Assembly: GCA_963556255.1 (NCBI GenBank)
Contig: OY744604.1
Location: 24,223,376-24,287,375 of the forward strand
Length of the DNA: 64,000 nucleotides
Source of the DNA: Allolobophora icterica
Lineage: Eukaryota; Annelida; Clitellata; Crassiclitellata; Lumbricidae
Direction: 5' to 3'
The position numbers and the translations under genes are program-made. This document shows, one piece after another, positions 1 to 11,837 of this stretch. Position 1 is the first letter of the stretch; every line of letters starts with the position of its first letter. A model generated the notes under the pieces. The model was not told where the DNA came from. It made no database searches and saw only the letters and a program-made list of their open reading frames with translations.

Positions 1-290
1 GGTATACGCGGGTATACAGCGTATACTTACCTCTGGGAACGAAAATTTTTCAAAAAAGAGAGGTTTTTAAAGGTTTTTAGGGCGAATGACTAAAAAAAAG
101 GTCATTAGGGCGAATGACTAAAAAAAAAAGGTCATCAACTTTTTCAGAGACGATATCGTAAAAAGTCAGAAAATTTGAAGGGAATTTGTGAAATTCAGAA
201 ATTTTTGTCAGACGAATTCCTAAAAATAGGTCTTCAAATTTTTTTACGCCGCTGGTCACCGGTAGCGTATACTCACCTCAAATTTTACCA
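1..290. other. Intergenic/intronic DNA, no gene recognised
   Basis: AT-rich sequence with a short tandem duplication of a roughly 28-bp unit (about 78-105 and 106-135). A GTATAC-rich motif recurs near positions 1-30 and 266-272. No coding sequence is convincing here. Confidence 0.5.
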
Positions 291-647
291 CTACAGCCCT
301 GGTGACATTGACAGGCGAGATAGGAGGATATGCAAACTGGCGGAGATCTTTTGGAAGATCATTCCAAAGAGCTGGTGCAGCATAGAAGGTACGATTGGAG
401 AGTAGAGGCCGAGATAGAGAAATATAGGATGATGAGCGAGTAGACCTGGGTGGTTAGATGGTGAATAGCTGGCGAATGTGTAAGAAGGTTGAGAAGTGTG
501 AAGAGCGTTGTATGTAAGAGATATGATTTTGTAATGGATGCGTTGAGGGACTTTTAGCCAATGAAGTGATTTCAGGACAGAGTTTATGTGATGGTGCTTG
601 GGAGTTTTGGTGATTTCGCGGGCGAGGGCATTCTGGACTGTTTTCAT
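291..647 (-). pseudogene. LINE reverse transcriptase fragment (L2/CR1-like 3' end)
   Basis: The minus-strand reading has the typical tail of an L2/CR1-group reverse transcriptase: a 'VQNALAR' stretch, then 'HHINSVLKSLHWLKVPQRIHYKI'-like residues, then 'ALHTSQPSY'. Only the post-catalytic thumb region remains. The fragment stops abruptly at about 647, where the 3' end of the RTE element begins, so the later element probably inserted into it. A related decayed fragment lies at 46325-46640 just outside the Polinton. Confidence 0.6.
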
Positions 648-3089
648 TCATTCAATAACCATGGGCTCAGCGCCCGTAGGTGTCTGATGCCTTCCTTACA
701 ATGTCTTTCCACTCCGTTCTGTCCAGTGCCGAGTGGCTCAGTTTCTGGAGACTTGCTCCACACCATTCTTCAATGTCATCTGTCCATTCCCTGTGAGGTC
801 TTCCCCTTTTGTTTGTGCCTTCCACTATTCCAAAAATCAAAGTTTTAATTTTTCTGTCCTTCATTCTGCAGATATGTCCGAAAAGTCTTAACTTTCTCTG
901 AATAATTGTTTGCATGAGATTTTCAGTCAGATTAATTATTCTGTATACTTCTTCATTGCTGATCTTTTGAGTCCACCCTATTCTGAGAATCTTACGATAG
1001 CATTTTCGTTCGAATGCCAACACTCTCTTTTGTGAAGCCTTTGTAAGCACCCATGTCTCGCATCCATACATCATGCTACTGAACACACATGTCTTTAATA
1101 CACTCAGTTTGGTCCTCATACTAATTGCCTTGCCTTTCCAAATTTTGTCCATGGCTTTCAGTACGGCTGTTCCTTTGGCTATACGTATCTTTATTTCACT
1201 TGTGCAGTCTAAATCGTAGGTTATGTTGCTTCCAAGATATGTAAACTTCTCCACATTCTCCAACCCTATGTCCTCGACCACAATTTGATGATTTATCTCC
1301 TTGTCACCAAATACCATATTTTTGGTTTTATCGAAGTTCATAATGAAACCATATTTCTTGGCTTCAACATTCAGCATCTGTACTGTTCGTTCTAATTCCA
1401 TCTCAGATTCTTCCAAGATATCAACATCGTCTGCAAAGCGAAGGTTGTTTATTCGCATTCCGTGAACTGAAATCCCTTTTTCTTCATTTTTGATTCTGTC
1501 CATCGCTCTTTCCAGATCGGTGATGAACAGTGTAGGTGAAATTGGATCGCCTTGTCTCATACCCCTGTTCGTTCTAAACCACGGTCCCACGTCATCGCAC
1601 ACTCTGACCGCTGCTTGCGAGGTGCTGTTGATATCTCTGAGCAGTTGAATCAGTTTATTATCTAATCCATAAGACTGCAACACCGCCCATGTCACATTTT
1701 GGTCAACACTGTTAAATGCTTTCTTGAAGTCTATAAAACAATTGTATATTTTCTTGTTCTCCCGTCTCGCTTTTTCTGCTATAAGCCTCAGAGCCAGAAT
1801 TTGTTGTATGGTGCTTCTATTCCTCCGAAATCCTGCCTGTTCATCTGCTAGATCTTCTTCCATCTGACTTCTCAATCTTCCTGCCAGCACCATCATCAAC
1901 ACTTTGCCCAGGTGGCTTATCAATGCAATAGTTCGATAGTTGTTGCATTCAAACGCACTTCCTTTTTTATGAAGTGTAATTAAGATAGATTTTTCCATAC
2001 TTCAGGCGCCTGTCCCTGTTTCCACGTCATATTACATATCTTGTGGATTTCACGTATCATGACATCTCCTCCGTGTTTAATCATTTCGCCCGTAATCTTG
2101 TCAATGCCAGGGCTTTTATTGTTCTTCAACCTTCTCACTGCTTCTCTGATTTCTTCCTCCAGAATATCCACATTGGTGTCAGTCTCAGTCTCTGAAGGTG
2201 ATATGTCTTTTAACTCCTTTATTGTCTCTATAGCAGTATCTGGATTTGATTGTTCCCTGTATAATTCACTACAATATGTTGTCCATCGTTGCATAATCTC
2301 AGTCTTTTCCGTCAACACTTTACCATTCTCATCTTTTATTGCTGTAAGTCTCGGCTGTCATTTTCTGTTTAAATTTCTAATCATTGTGTAGACCTCTCTG
2401 TTCATACCTTCTCCGTGATACTTCTCAATGTCTCTACACTGCTGCTCCAGCCAATTCGCCTTGTCCTCTCTAGCTGCCTTCCGAACTTCGTTACATTTTT
2501 TCTTATAATTTTGTTCCGCCAATTCCGAGGTATCTCTTTTAATTTTTAGTTCTCTCTTCCCCTGAGCCAAATGCAAAGTCTTCAGTGTTATCCATTTTTT
2601 TTAAATCCTCTCTTCTTCTGGAACTGTCTCCTGAATTGCCTCGTTGATTGCTGCGGTCAATCTTGTAGCTCTATTCTCCAAATCCTGCACTTCATCAAGT
2701 TCTTTAAGCTTCGTTTCAAGTACTGCCCTGTACTCATTCCCAATAGCTTCCTCATTCAATCTTGTAACATCTCGTCGTTTTTCATAATGTGCCTTGCATT
2801 TCTTCTTTAGTTTCAATCTGATGTTGGCAATGACCAAACTGTGGTCAGAATCTATATCCGCACCCTGAAAAGTTCGACATTGTTGCACTGCTGTGATCCA
2901 TCTCTTTCTGATCAAGATCAGGTCAATCATATTTTTAGTTTTCCCATCACAAGAGCGCCAGGTCCACTTCCGACAATCTTTTTGTTGGAACTTTGTGTTA
3001 CAGATCATCAATTCATTGTCCATTGCGAACTCCAGTAGTCTGTCACCTCGTTCATTACGATCTCCATATCCAAATCCGGAAAGTTTCAA
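644..3089 (-). pseudogene. RTE-clade non-LTR retrotransposon, 5'-truncated and frameshifted
   Basis: Four consecutive minus-strand segments (2601-3089, 2358-2576, 1980-2318, 667-1998) form one broken ORF. The first holds the C-terminal half of an apurinic-type endonuclease ('RNERGDRLLEF', 'IDLILIRKRW', 'DSDHSLV'). The last 443 residues hold the RT: 'NNYRTIALISHLGKVL', 'CFIDFKKAFNSVD', 'GMRQGDPISPTLF' and the catalytic FADD. They end in the 'FGHICRM...RGRPHREW' tail known from RTE/BovB-like LINEs. Frameshifts separate the segments. The 5' end, including the endonuclease start, is absent at about 3090. A short ATTC-type repeat at 644-655 is the likely 3' tail. This copy cannot encode an intact protein. 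Confidence 0.8.
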
Positions 3090-4550
3090 AATGGCCTGTG
3101 ACGCAGTTATTTGTATTTGGATGCGAGCCAGAATACCAACAGAGCGGGTTGACTCGTGTGTCCGAAAACTGCCACAGCTGTATCAGAACTACCTCGCTCT
3201 GAAGGTTCACAGAACACGAAAGTGAGAAAGTGACAGGATGAAAGAAGTCATGTCCAAAAGTGATCTTCAAGAATTGTTTGATATTGCCACAAAGGACGTT
3301 TTGACAGAAATCCAGCAGGAAGAAGTTTGGGAATTTCTTCGAATGTAAAGAGAAGACGTGTTTTCCAGCAGCATAAGTGGAATAAACTTGAAGACAGCAG
3401 CAAAAGAAATCAGGAAGAGACAACGAGAGAAAAAAGAGAGAAAGGTGAAAGAGAAATATAATACAACACAAGACAAATGGCATTAGTGAAACAGAAGGTG
3501 AACTTCTGCGTTGACATATATAGCCAGAAATCAAAAGGAGATGATGAGTCCAACCCGCTTCATTCATGTATGTCTACAATTTCCACATCAACAGCTGTTA
3601 CTGCTGCTTCATCTTCAGAAAAGAGATCCAAGAACATCTTCCAGTCCCCCTGAGGTTGCTGGTGCTTTGGATCGTGTTGGCCTTCCAGACCGTGGTGCTG
3701 TGTTTGTAGCTGGAGCTGTTGCACAGGTGCTTGGCCATGAAATTTCAGAAATCACATTATCTCGAAGTTCAATCAGACGATCTGGAATAAGAGGAAGACA
3801 AGAGACACCTGTGAAAGAAAGAGTGTTCACTTGCAGGACCGTGATTGCTGCATTGGGACGGCAAAATGTTGCCCGACATTGATGGATCAAAAGAAAGTGT
3901 GGACCGCACAGCTGTTATTGTCACTGGAAATGGTCAGGAAATACTTTTGGCAATTCCAAAAATTGAAAGCGGTACGGGTGAGTCTCAGGCCAAAGGCCTG
4001 TGTTGAAGTAATTGAGAAATGGAATCTGAGTTCACAGATCAAAGGCCTCTTATTTGGCACAACAGCCAGCAACACAGTGTTTCATAAAGGTGCATACGTT
4101 AGAATTGAAAACGCTCAATGGCACGAATTGGATGCCGTCATCACGTCATGGAAGTCGTCAAATGTCTTTTTGTCGAGGAACAGAAACAGTTTATTCTTCG
4201 ACTGGTTGCAAACCATTGCAGGAATTTCCCAACTCCATCCAAGACAGCGATCATGTCATAGCTTAACCATTGTGCAACAATTTATCTATTTTTGTTGAGA
4301 TAACATAAAAAGTGTCAAATGGGTTGACCTCTAAATGTAATTTGTTTTCATTAAAATTTTGCATGATTGTTATAATCATGATAAAGAACAAAACTAGCCT
4401 TGTGGACAACTAAAAAGTGTCAAATGGGTTGACCTCTAAATGTAATTTGTTTTCATTAAAATTTTGCATGATTGTTATAATCATGATAAAGAACAAAACT
4501 AGCCTTGTGGACAACTAAAATCTGTTACATGATTTTTGTCGACCACCCTA
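3090..4550 (+). mobile_element. Decayed copy of an unclassified DNA-transposon gene with a TAGGGTGGTC-type right end
   Basis: Broken plus-strand reading frames resemble a protein family that recurs uncharacterised in invertebrate genomes. Near the start is 'ARIPTERVDSCVRKLPQLY' (about 3125-3185). Further on, in other frames, are 'LFDIATKDVL', 'AVIVTGNGQEILLAIPK' (about 3910-3960), 'ESQAKG', 'TTASNT' and 'GCRHHVMEVV'. Several stops and frameshifts intervene, so it is dead. The sequence ends at 4538-4550 with CGACCACCCTA followed by ATATATAT. That is the mirror image of the TAGGGTGGTC terminus of the MITE at 22424. No left terminus is visible; the RTE LINE lies where it would be expected. Naming it a transposase is inference from the terminus and the family's dispersed nature. 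Confidence 0.5.
4306..4515. repeat. Two-copy tandem duplication, about 105-bp unit
   Basis: The segments 4306-4410 and 4411-4515 are essentially identical by eye. They lie just downstream of the decayed transposon gene and inside its right terminal region. Confidence 0.85.
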
Positions 4551-4570
4551 ATATATATATATACATATAT

Positions 4571-4626
4571 ATATCACGTAATGCTCTTACGTGATATATC
4601 ATACAAAGAGGAGCATTACGTGATAT
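4571..4626. repeat. Short inverted repeat (16-bp arms)
   Basis: ATATCACGTAATGCTC at 4571-4586 is matched in reverse complement at 4611-4626, with an internal TTACGTGATAT-type copy between them. It could be a small hairpin or the remnant of a MITE. Confidence 0.7.
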
Positions 4627-4629
4627 AAT

Positions 4630-5146
<517 letters not shown>

Positions 5147-5507
5147 GTTCATCTTAAAAAGATATCTCAGCCTGATTGTCTGTCAGGACTTTCAGAAAAT
5201 GAGTTTGCCTTTGGAGGAAATGGTTACGTGGTTCTGGAGAGCAGAGGATTCGAACCAAGAAAATGTAGTCACATCAGGTTTACCTTTAAAACATCTGCTG
5301 GTGAAGGTCTCATGTATTTTACTATCACTCCAGAAGGGCACTTTGAATCTCTGGAACTCAGGAAAGGAAAAGTTATCTACCAGTTTCAGTTAAGCCCTGG
5401 TCGATTTGAGATGGCTGGTGAGAAGCGCTATGACGATGGAAAGTGGCATGTTTTGGAGGTCAGTTGGATTCAAGAGGATAGCAGCCTGGTGATCGATGAG
5501 AGTTTTG
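5147..5507 (+). CDS. Exon: laminin-G-like domain, N-terminal part (host gene)
   Basis: The segment between a TTTTTAG acceptor and a G|GTAAGA donor is open throughout and reads 'VHLKKISQPDCLSG...', then 'FAFGGNGYVVLES', 'IRFTFKTSAGEGLMYFT' and 'DDGKWHVLEVSW'. These are hallmarks of a LamG/concanavalin-like sandwich domain: 'F.G.GYV.L', 'F.F.T..GLL', 'DG.WH.V'. Its 361 nt put the donor in phase 1, and joining to 7610 keeps the domain in frame. The gene runs 5'->3' on the plus strand and its upstream exons lie outside the window. The later FN3 exons suggest an extracellular adhesion or receptor protein such as an usherin-like gene. The exact orthologue is uncertain. Confidence 0.75.
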
Positions 5508-5995
5508 GTAAGAAAGAACTGTTTCTATAAAGAGGACCTTTCATTAATGTGTTATTACAAATTAACAGAAGTTTGTTGTGAAAACCCAAATATCCAAGTC
5601 AAAATGTCCAAGTCAAATTGACTTCGTGAAATCGGTGTACAGGAAGTGTTCATGAAATTTTATAAGTTTTGTGCGCAAATCTGTAGATTTTAGAAAGCAA
5701 TTTATATTATTAAACTTCCTCGTAATTTTTAATGTTTGCTAATTTAGTTTTTGTTCACTGATCAATAGATAAGTTGTTGTTTTTGATTTACAGCACTGAG
5801 AATGTTACATTTTGACCTAAAGTTGCACGTGTACTGACATTGACTTTTTAACGCTGATACCAGTAGGCAGTCTTGCCCAGTGAGTTTCCCTCCACTCTTC
5901 CGCATTGCAATACTAGCAAATGTTTAATTATTTGAAAGCAACATAAATTAAGGCTGTCGTCAGTGGCCTAAAAAGCTACAAGATGTCATTAAATG
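5508..5995 (+). other. Intron, no feature recognised
   Basis: AT-rich sequence without coding signal or recognisable repeat. Confidence 0.5.
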
Positions 5996-5997
5996 TA

Positions 5998-6773
5998 CAC
6001 TGTGTCCCGATGAAAAGTGGACCCTAAGCAAAAGTGTCATAACTCGGTCAAAACTTCTAGCATTTGCCTGACATTTTAAAAACAGCAAGAGTAGCCATAT
6101 TGCAACCAAATCCTAGCGTCGTTTGGAAATGTTGGCGAGTTTCTCAAGTTTGTGAATGTTTGAGACGGAGCCCTGAAAATGGGAAATTTCCAACATACAA
6201 GAGCCATAAGGAAGTGAGGTTCAGCTACAGCTGGTGTTCAAAATGTCCTTTTTGTTCACGGACACACGACCGTATACGTGGACGCCACTGTTTGATGGCC
6301 CGATCGATGATCACGTGGTCAAACAGCCGCCACTCTTCAATCAGACGCGAAATCCAAACCTGGAGTGTACCGGAGGAGGGCGTTTATCGTTCCCGCATTC
6401 GTGACGTCGATCACCTGAGGGCGCGTCTGATTGAAGAGTGGCAGCTGTTTGACCACGTGATCATCGATCGGGCCATCAAACAGGGGCGTCCACGTCTACA
6501 GTCGTGTGTCCGTGAACAAAAAGGACATTTTGAACACCAGCTGTAGCTGAACCTCACATCCTTATGGCTCTTGTATGTTGGAAATTTCCCATTTTCATAG
6601 CTGCGTCTCAAACATTCACAAACTTGACAAACTCGCCAACATTTCCAAACGGCGTTAAGTTGTGGTGGCAATATGGCTACTTTTGCTGTTTTTAAAATTT
6701 CAGGCAAATGCTAAAAGTTTTGACCAAGTTATGTCACTTTTTCTTTGGGTCCACTTTTCATCGGGACATAGTG
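5998..6773. mobile_element. Fold-back MITE, near full-length palindrome, TA target duplication
   Basis: The left arm (5998 to about 6351) and right arm (about 6421-6773) are imperfect reverse complements over some 350 bp, separated by about 70 bp of unique DNA (6352-6420). The ends read CACTGTGTCCCGATGAAAAG and its complement, each flanked by TA (5996-5997 and 6774-6775). TA duplications are typical of the Tc1/mariner superfamily, so this is probably a non-autonomous Tc1/mariner-type fold-back element. Matching translations in both arms (about 6064-6546 plus, 6411-6707 minus) come from the palindrome and are not genes. Confidence 0.85.
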
Positions 6774-6775
6774 TA

Positions 6776-7609
6776 TATTGGTCCTAACTGATAAATTTGT
6801 ATTTATGTTCATGAATCACAGATGTGTGGAAAAGTAGTTACCAAGCATTTTAGTTAGTTGAAAGAATTGGATCATGGCAACATTTGGATGAAAATTATCT
6901 GCAAAGTTCACACCATGCATCTTTGAAACATTAAGAGACAAACCTACCCACTTTCAAAGTCATCTTTTGTATGCAATAAGAAATCATTAATTTCTTTCTC
7001 TTAACCTGTCCTAAAGCCAAGGGTTTGGACTTGCCTTCAAAGATCATTGGACAGCTCCTGCTGAAGGCTTGATTTCTGTTAGCCACAAACGTATCCAGCA
7101 GACTGTGCAAAACAAATGTAAGAAAGCAAAAATAGCCGTGCAGTCATTGGCGTCCGCAGGAATTTGTTAAGGGAATTTTTTAATGGAGAGGAAAAGACGT
7201 TTTTGCATAGAACAAAATTTAAAATAAATAATGATCAAGGACTTTACCTAAATAATTAAGTATTTTCGCATTGAAAATCGTGTTGGGACTGTTGTATTAA
7301 TCAAAATAATCAAAATTTATTTTTGTAGAATATTTGCAAAATCCAGAGGGCCAACGCCCCCTTTGCCCCTCCGGATGCCCATTCATGCAGTTATAAACAG
7401 ATTTTAAGTTTCTCCAGGGTTAGACTTCATCTGTTTTATCTTTGATTTATTCTATTTTATCTATTATCACTTCTGTCTTCCAAAGTGTTAAATATTACAC
7501 ACTACAGAAAGTCTTAACTGAAACTCTCTGTTAGGATAGTTTGCATTTGTTCGTCTACAATACAGACAGGCGGAAGAGTCTAAACAAACTTTTCTTCTGT
7601 TAAATACAG
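6776..7609 (+). other. Intron with a probable small MITE at about 7147-7382
   Basis: The segment 7147-7382 has inverted ends GGCGTCCGCAGG / CCTCCGGATGCCC with an internal 'GAGGGGCAAA'-type motif. It resembles the 148-bp MITE at 62024-62171, but no target duplication is convincing. The rest of the interval shows nothing. It ends in a TACAG acceptor. Confidence 0.4.
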
Positions 7610-7700
7610 AGTCTGCTGCTCGATCTCCTGGACACTTCAAAAGTCTCAGCTTCAAGAGTTCAGTGTATTTTGGGGGCTTCAAAGGACGACATAATATCGA
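7610..7700 (+). CDS. Exon: laminin-G-like domain, middle part (host gene)
   Basis: The 91-nt exon lies between an AAATACAG acceptor and a GTGAGT donor. It begins in phase 1, as the preceding exon requires, and continues the LamG domain with 'SAARSPGHFKSLSF' and 'SSVYFGGFKG'. The '(V/L)YFGG' strand is a standard late-LamG motif. It ends in phase 2 (two bases carried over), which the exon at 8442 accepts. Confidence 0.68.
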
Positions 7701-8441
7701 GTGAGTTACGCAAATGTAAAGAAAGATCTGTATCATATGCTGAGTCTGAGGTTTGTGGTGAATTGTGTGTTAGATAATACAAATCTAAGTCATCGTTGAG
7801 GCCAAAACGATGAAGATAGAATGTTTGTCCACTAAATACTAAACTAAAATGTTACAACCTTAACAGTCTCCAAAACCACAGCAACTTAATTACAAAATGC
7901 TCTATTGTGGTAGAAACAAGGTTTGCAACTAAAAGGTACATGTGGAGTCTTAGTGAGGGAGATATCAATGATTACACCTAGAGTTTCAGATTTGTCTGAT
8001 GGTTCTTGGACGTTCATGAGAAGAATGCGAATAGAAAGACTTCATACACTGAGGTAGTCTGGGGCCAAATGGTGAAAGCAGTGGTAAATGAGTAACCCTA
8101 TCTTATACTTTAATTGTTAGCTAACAGAAAGCCAATTGAGATCATCTAATATAGTTTCGGTGATGTTGTCAAACGTTTACTTACAGGTGATTAGGCGTGA
8201 AGCGGCATTCAGAATGGACTGCAAATTTTTCACATGTTTTGTGGCATTGCTAGAAAGAACACTTAGTTTAGTGTGATGAAAGCACGGACGAGCGCCTTGG
8301 CTGCATTTACTGTAGGTTACCTTCAATCAAATGCAGCAGATGTAGAAGCAGCGTGTGGACAGTTTACATATGTGCAGTACAAATTTCAAATTTCGATGTG
8401 CCCTAATATGATTGTATTCTGTTGTATTTATCATCTTACAG

Positions 8442-8547
8442 AGGTCTTACTGCAAAAGGTTTTAATGGTTCAATCAAAGATGTTCAGTTTGGAGGTACCA
8501 GCAGAATGCACACAGAGATGAGGAATGCTCGCTCAGGATGCCACAGG
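8442..8547 (+). CDS. Exon: laminin-G-like domain, C-terminal part (host gene)
   Basis: Between CTTACAG and GTGAGG, this exon supplies one base to complete the split codon and then reads 'GLTAKGFNGSIKDVQFGGTS', followed by 'ARSGCHR'. 'GF.G.I.DV.FGG...GC' is the typical closing motif of a LamG domain, including its conserved cysteine. It ends in phase 0. The next exon found (25921) begins in phase 1, so at least one exon between them was not identified. Confidence 0.7.
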
Positions 8548-10090
8548 GTGAGGATTGCCCAAATTAATGGTTCTTAGCTCAACTTCCTTACTATTCTGCA
8601 ACCAAATCACCAGCAGTTACTTTGTTGCTGTTATCTTCAGGATTCTTCTTTGCGGTTTTATTTGAGACGAGTTTTCATGCTTATTTCAATTACGATGACA
8701 ATAATAATTATGATGATGACGACGATGTTGACAGTGACGATGGTGACGGTGATGATGATAATAATGTTGCTAGTAATGATGGTGATGGCAATGATGATAA
8801 TGAATGACCATGATGATTATCATTATGAATATCAATGAAATGTAAGAGTTCATTAAAATAAAATTAACTGTAGGCCTAGTAGTAGTACCATGAAGATTTA
8901 ATTAAAGTTTTGATAATGGAGTAATAATAATTTAATAATCTGGGGACTTCTGTAGTTCCACTTTAGTAATTCTCAAGGGATCAGCATAAGCAAAGTCAGA
9001 TTTGGTATGTACATATGCCAAATTCGACAATAAATCCGGTTGAAATGAGTCATATCCACATGACTTGCTCAGTCATGTGGATATGCTCTGAGAGAGAGAT
9101 ATTTGAGAAGATGCAGGTTTAGGAAAACAGGAGCCTTCTTATGAAAAGCTTTATTTAAATGCAAATGCTGATATAACATATGATGTATGAATGAATACAT
9201 GCTGATGTAGAACATCTATATAGAGTATGCATATCTAAGAGTTCTAAAAAAGTGTGACTTGATATAAGCTGAAAATGATTCTTGAGCTGTTTGTGGCAGA
9301 GTTCGAATAATTATAGGTTATCAGTATTAACTTTCTCAATGAGCATTCTTTTGCAGTCACAGATTTATTACTTGAAACACATCATAGCAATGTATAAACC
9401 ACTTTTCTGTAACTTGATTTGAGTTGGAAATAGATTATATAATTAGAATGACCATGGATTTGTGGTCTGTTGAGAGTTTGGTATGATTCTTACTTACCAT
9501 CAATCTTAAATCGCAAGGAGAGGTTCGTAAGAGCCTATTGGGATACATAAATTTTCAGATACATACCTGTAAAAATATAACCGAAAATACACGTGCATTA
9601 TTGTATGTCAGTGTTCCGTATGCATACATATGCATTGTGTACATTCTACAATCTACTTCTGTTTGTATTATATTTTAGAGACGGTGAAGGCAAGCAGACG
9701 GTGGTGAGATACAACTAACAGGTCTAATTAGTCAGTAATTTAGGATGTAAGCTTCTAAAAACAGCTTTATTGGCTTTACTCGTTTCTTCTTTCTCTTGTC
9801 TTTTTGTCTGTTTGTTCTCTTTCAGTTTTTTGTGCCCTCTGAATGTAAATAATGAGCAATGTCACATTGGAAACTCCTTATGGTATACTTCATTTTACAG
9901 CGATTCTGGTTTAATACAGTTGGTTACATGGATCCCATATTTTAATTCAGCTTTTAGAAATGACTTCATTATGACACCACTTTGCTTTTATTATTAAATA
10001 GGTGTTGTAGTTTCAGGGCCCTTATAGCCTGGGCTGTCACAGATTTGCTTTGTCTCGTTATTGTAATTCCTATTCTAAATTAAAACATTG
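8548..10090 (+). other. Large intron segment with a degenerate GAT repeat
   Basis: Degenerate GAT/GATGAT simple repeats lie at about 8690-8815 and give Asp/Met-rich spurious translations. The rest is AT-rich sequence in which nothing is recognised. A short AG...GTGAGA-bounded stretch at 9679-9703 was considered as an exon but does not fit the reading phases. Confidence 0.5.
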
Positions 10091-10094
10091 AACG

Positions 10095-10382
10095 CTAGTG
10101 GTTACGGATGCCAGGCGGTGGGCTGTTCCAGACAGCAATGGCAGAACTCCTTGGACCATGTTGTATAGTTCTCATTGCTGGAATATGGAGGTCACCATGA
10201 GTTTCCAAATGCAAATGACACTGGTTATGGAATGAATGAGGATGTTGGCTCGCACAATCCGGCATCAGATAGTGAAGGCAGTTGTAGATGAGTAACCCCA
10301 TCTTGTACTTTGATTTGTGTCTCATGGGAAGCCTGAAGCATCGTGTGGAGTCTTTGAGACATGTAGCTTCATCTGTGATCAA
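10095..10382 (-). pseudogene. LINE RT C-terminal fragment
   Basis: The minus-strand translation resembles the extreme C-terminus of a non-LTR RT: 'KYKMGLLIYNCLHYLMPDC' (compare 'KL..L.Y..LH...P.YL'), 'HGDLHIPAMRTIQHGPRSSAIAVWNSPPPGIR' (compare 'FG..S...A.WN.LP..IR'). It is short, with no catalytic region, and probably a decayed L2/CR1-group copy separate from the next one. Confidence 0.5.
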
Positions 10383-10440
10383 ACCATCGAGTTAAGCCTG
10401 ACTACATGAAAGTTTGCTACTGATGCGTACCAGAATAATT

Positions 10441-11700
10441 GTAATTGTAATTTTCTAATTGTTATTGTAACCGAACATTTATATAGCGCCACTCAAATCA
10501 TCACTGCCAGAACCGGCAATTTAAAGAAAGGTTTTCAAGCGTCTACGGAACTGAAGAGCAGAGAGTACAAGAAGCTCTTGTTGGAGGGGCTGGGGAAGAT
10601 TGTTCCAGGCTGAAGGACCCATAATTATAAGCAAAGCTCCTGGATTGGGCTGTGGAAGAGTGCATACTCGGAACAACAATAAGGCCATGGGCCGAGGATC
10701 GCAAGGAAGCCCTCTCAGGCAGGGAAGAAACCGGGGTGCAGAAATTCACCCTGTGAGGCAGTTGCGCACGAGGTGAGGGTCTTGAACTGAATTCTCTGTT
10801 GGGCAGGAGGCCAGTGGAGGGAGTCACGAATAAAGGCAGAGATGTGGGCAAACTTAGGAACATCACCTATAAGCTGAGCAGAAGCATTAAGAATAGGGTG
10901 AAGTTTGTGCATATTGGAGGATGAAAAGCCAACATACACAGCATTGCCAAAGTCAACGCGAGTGCATATCAAGGCGTGGCCAGTAGAGAGTGACACGGTA
11001 ACGGTTACCGCGGTAATTCCGCGGTAACCGTGGGAATTCCGCGGGAATGGGGTAGATTTAGAAAAAAATTGCGGTAAGAGCACGGTAATGGGGAAACACT
11101 GGACGGTATTACCATGGGGATGGGTATGGAACTTGCGGTAATACCGCGGTAATGGTTACAGAGTTCAAATATTTCGTTTATTCATTTATTTTCACCTGAG
11201 TAATGACACTATAAATGATCTTCTATTCATTCAACGATTACACAAATAACAAGCTGAGGTGCAACATTTTCAGTGTTTGTCAATTTTCAATTTTATAAAT
11301 TTTTAATAATATGCTATAAATAATAATATTATAAGTTATAGTTCTGACTTTTAAGACGCGGGGACATTGCGGGGATGAAAATCCATTATGCGGGAATGGT
11401 GAGGGGATGGGGATGAAGGTTGCGGGGATGGTGAGGGGATGGGGACATGGTCCTGCGTGGACGGGAGGGGATGGGGTTAAAACTACAAATGCGGGGTGGG
11501 AATGGGGACACTTTTCTGTCCCCGTGTCACTCTCTAGTGGCCAGTGTAGGGACAGCATGGACCGAAAGACACCTGCGGATGGATCGAAGCTGGGTCTTGT
11601 TCATGTTCAGCTTAAGATTATAAGACGTTTCTTGATTTTGCTCTGAAAAACAGCACCATAATAAGAGTCCTGTGTTCCACTTTTAAGAGCAATCATTGTG
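10441..11700 (-). pseudogene. L2/CR1-like LINE, 3' part, interrupted by a MITE
   Basis: The minus-strand reading (10543-10990, continuing after 11537) shows 'CTRVDFGNAVYVGF', 'LNASAQLIG', 'HISAFIRDSLHWPPAQQRIQFK', characteristic of the post-catalytic region of an L2-type RT. The 3' end at about 10441-10490 carries a GTAATT-type microsatellite tail and the motif TTATATAGCGCCACTC. The same end is seen at 26238-26290, and a variant at about 61165, so one LINE family is present at least three times. The copy is 5'-truncated and frameshifted. Confidence 0.65.
10984..11536. mobile_element. hAT-type MITE nested in LINE, 8-bp target duplication GTGGCCAG
   Basis: The ends TAGAGAGTGACACGG (10984) and CCGTGTCACTCTCTA (ending 11536) are perfect inverted repeats. 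GTGGCCAG occurs immediately on both sides (10976-10983 and 11537-11544). An 8-bp duplication and this type of end are typical of hAT elements. The 553-bp body holds nested 'GGTAACCG / CCGCGGTAATT' palindromes on the left and GGGGATGGGGATG-rich sequence on the right. It has no coding capacity. Confidence 0.88.
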
Positions 11701-11837
11701 TGGTTTGTGAATGTATACATTATGTATACAATGGTTCAATGTATAAAATGACTTGACTTGGATTGATTGCATTATGTCTTGTTTTTCATCTCTAGCTCAC
11801 TGCTTGCTATTCAAAACTGTGTGTTATGATCAGTCTT

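Noticed and set aside
3511..3890. Single intact host gene on either strand
   Set aside because: The translations are short, out of frame with each other and fit better as shadows of a decayed transposon gene.
6064..6707. Two similar Cys-containing proteins on opposite strands
   Set aside because: They arise from the two arms of a fold-back MITE.
9679..9703. Micro-exon of the host gene between AG and GTGAGA
   Set aside because: With the required phase it contains a TGA; the alternative acceptor ends in a phase that does not match the exon at 25921.
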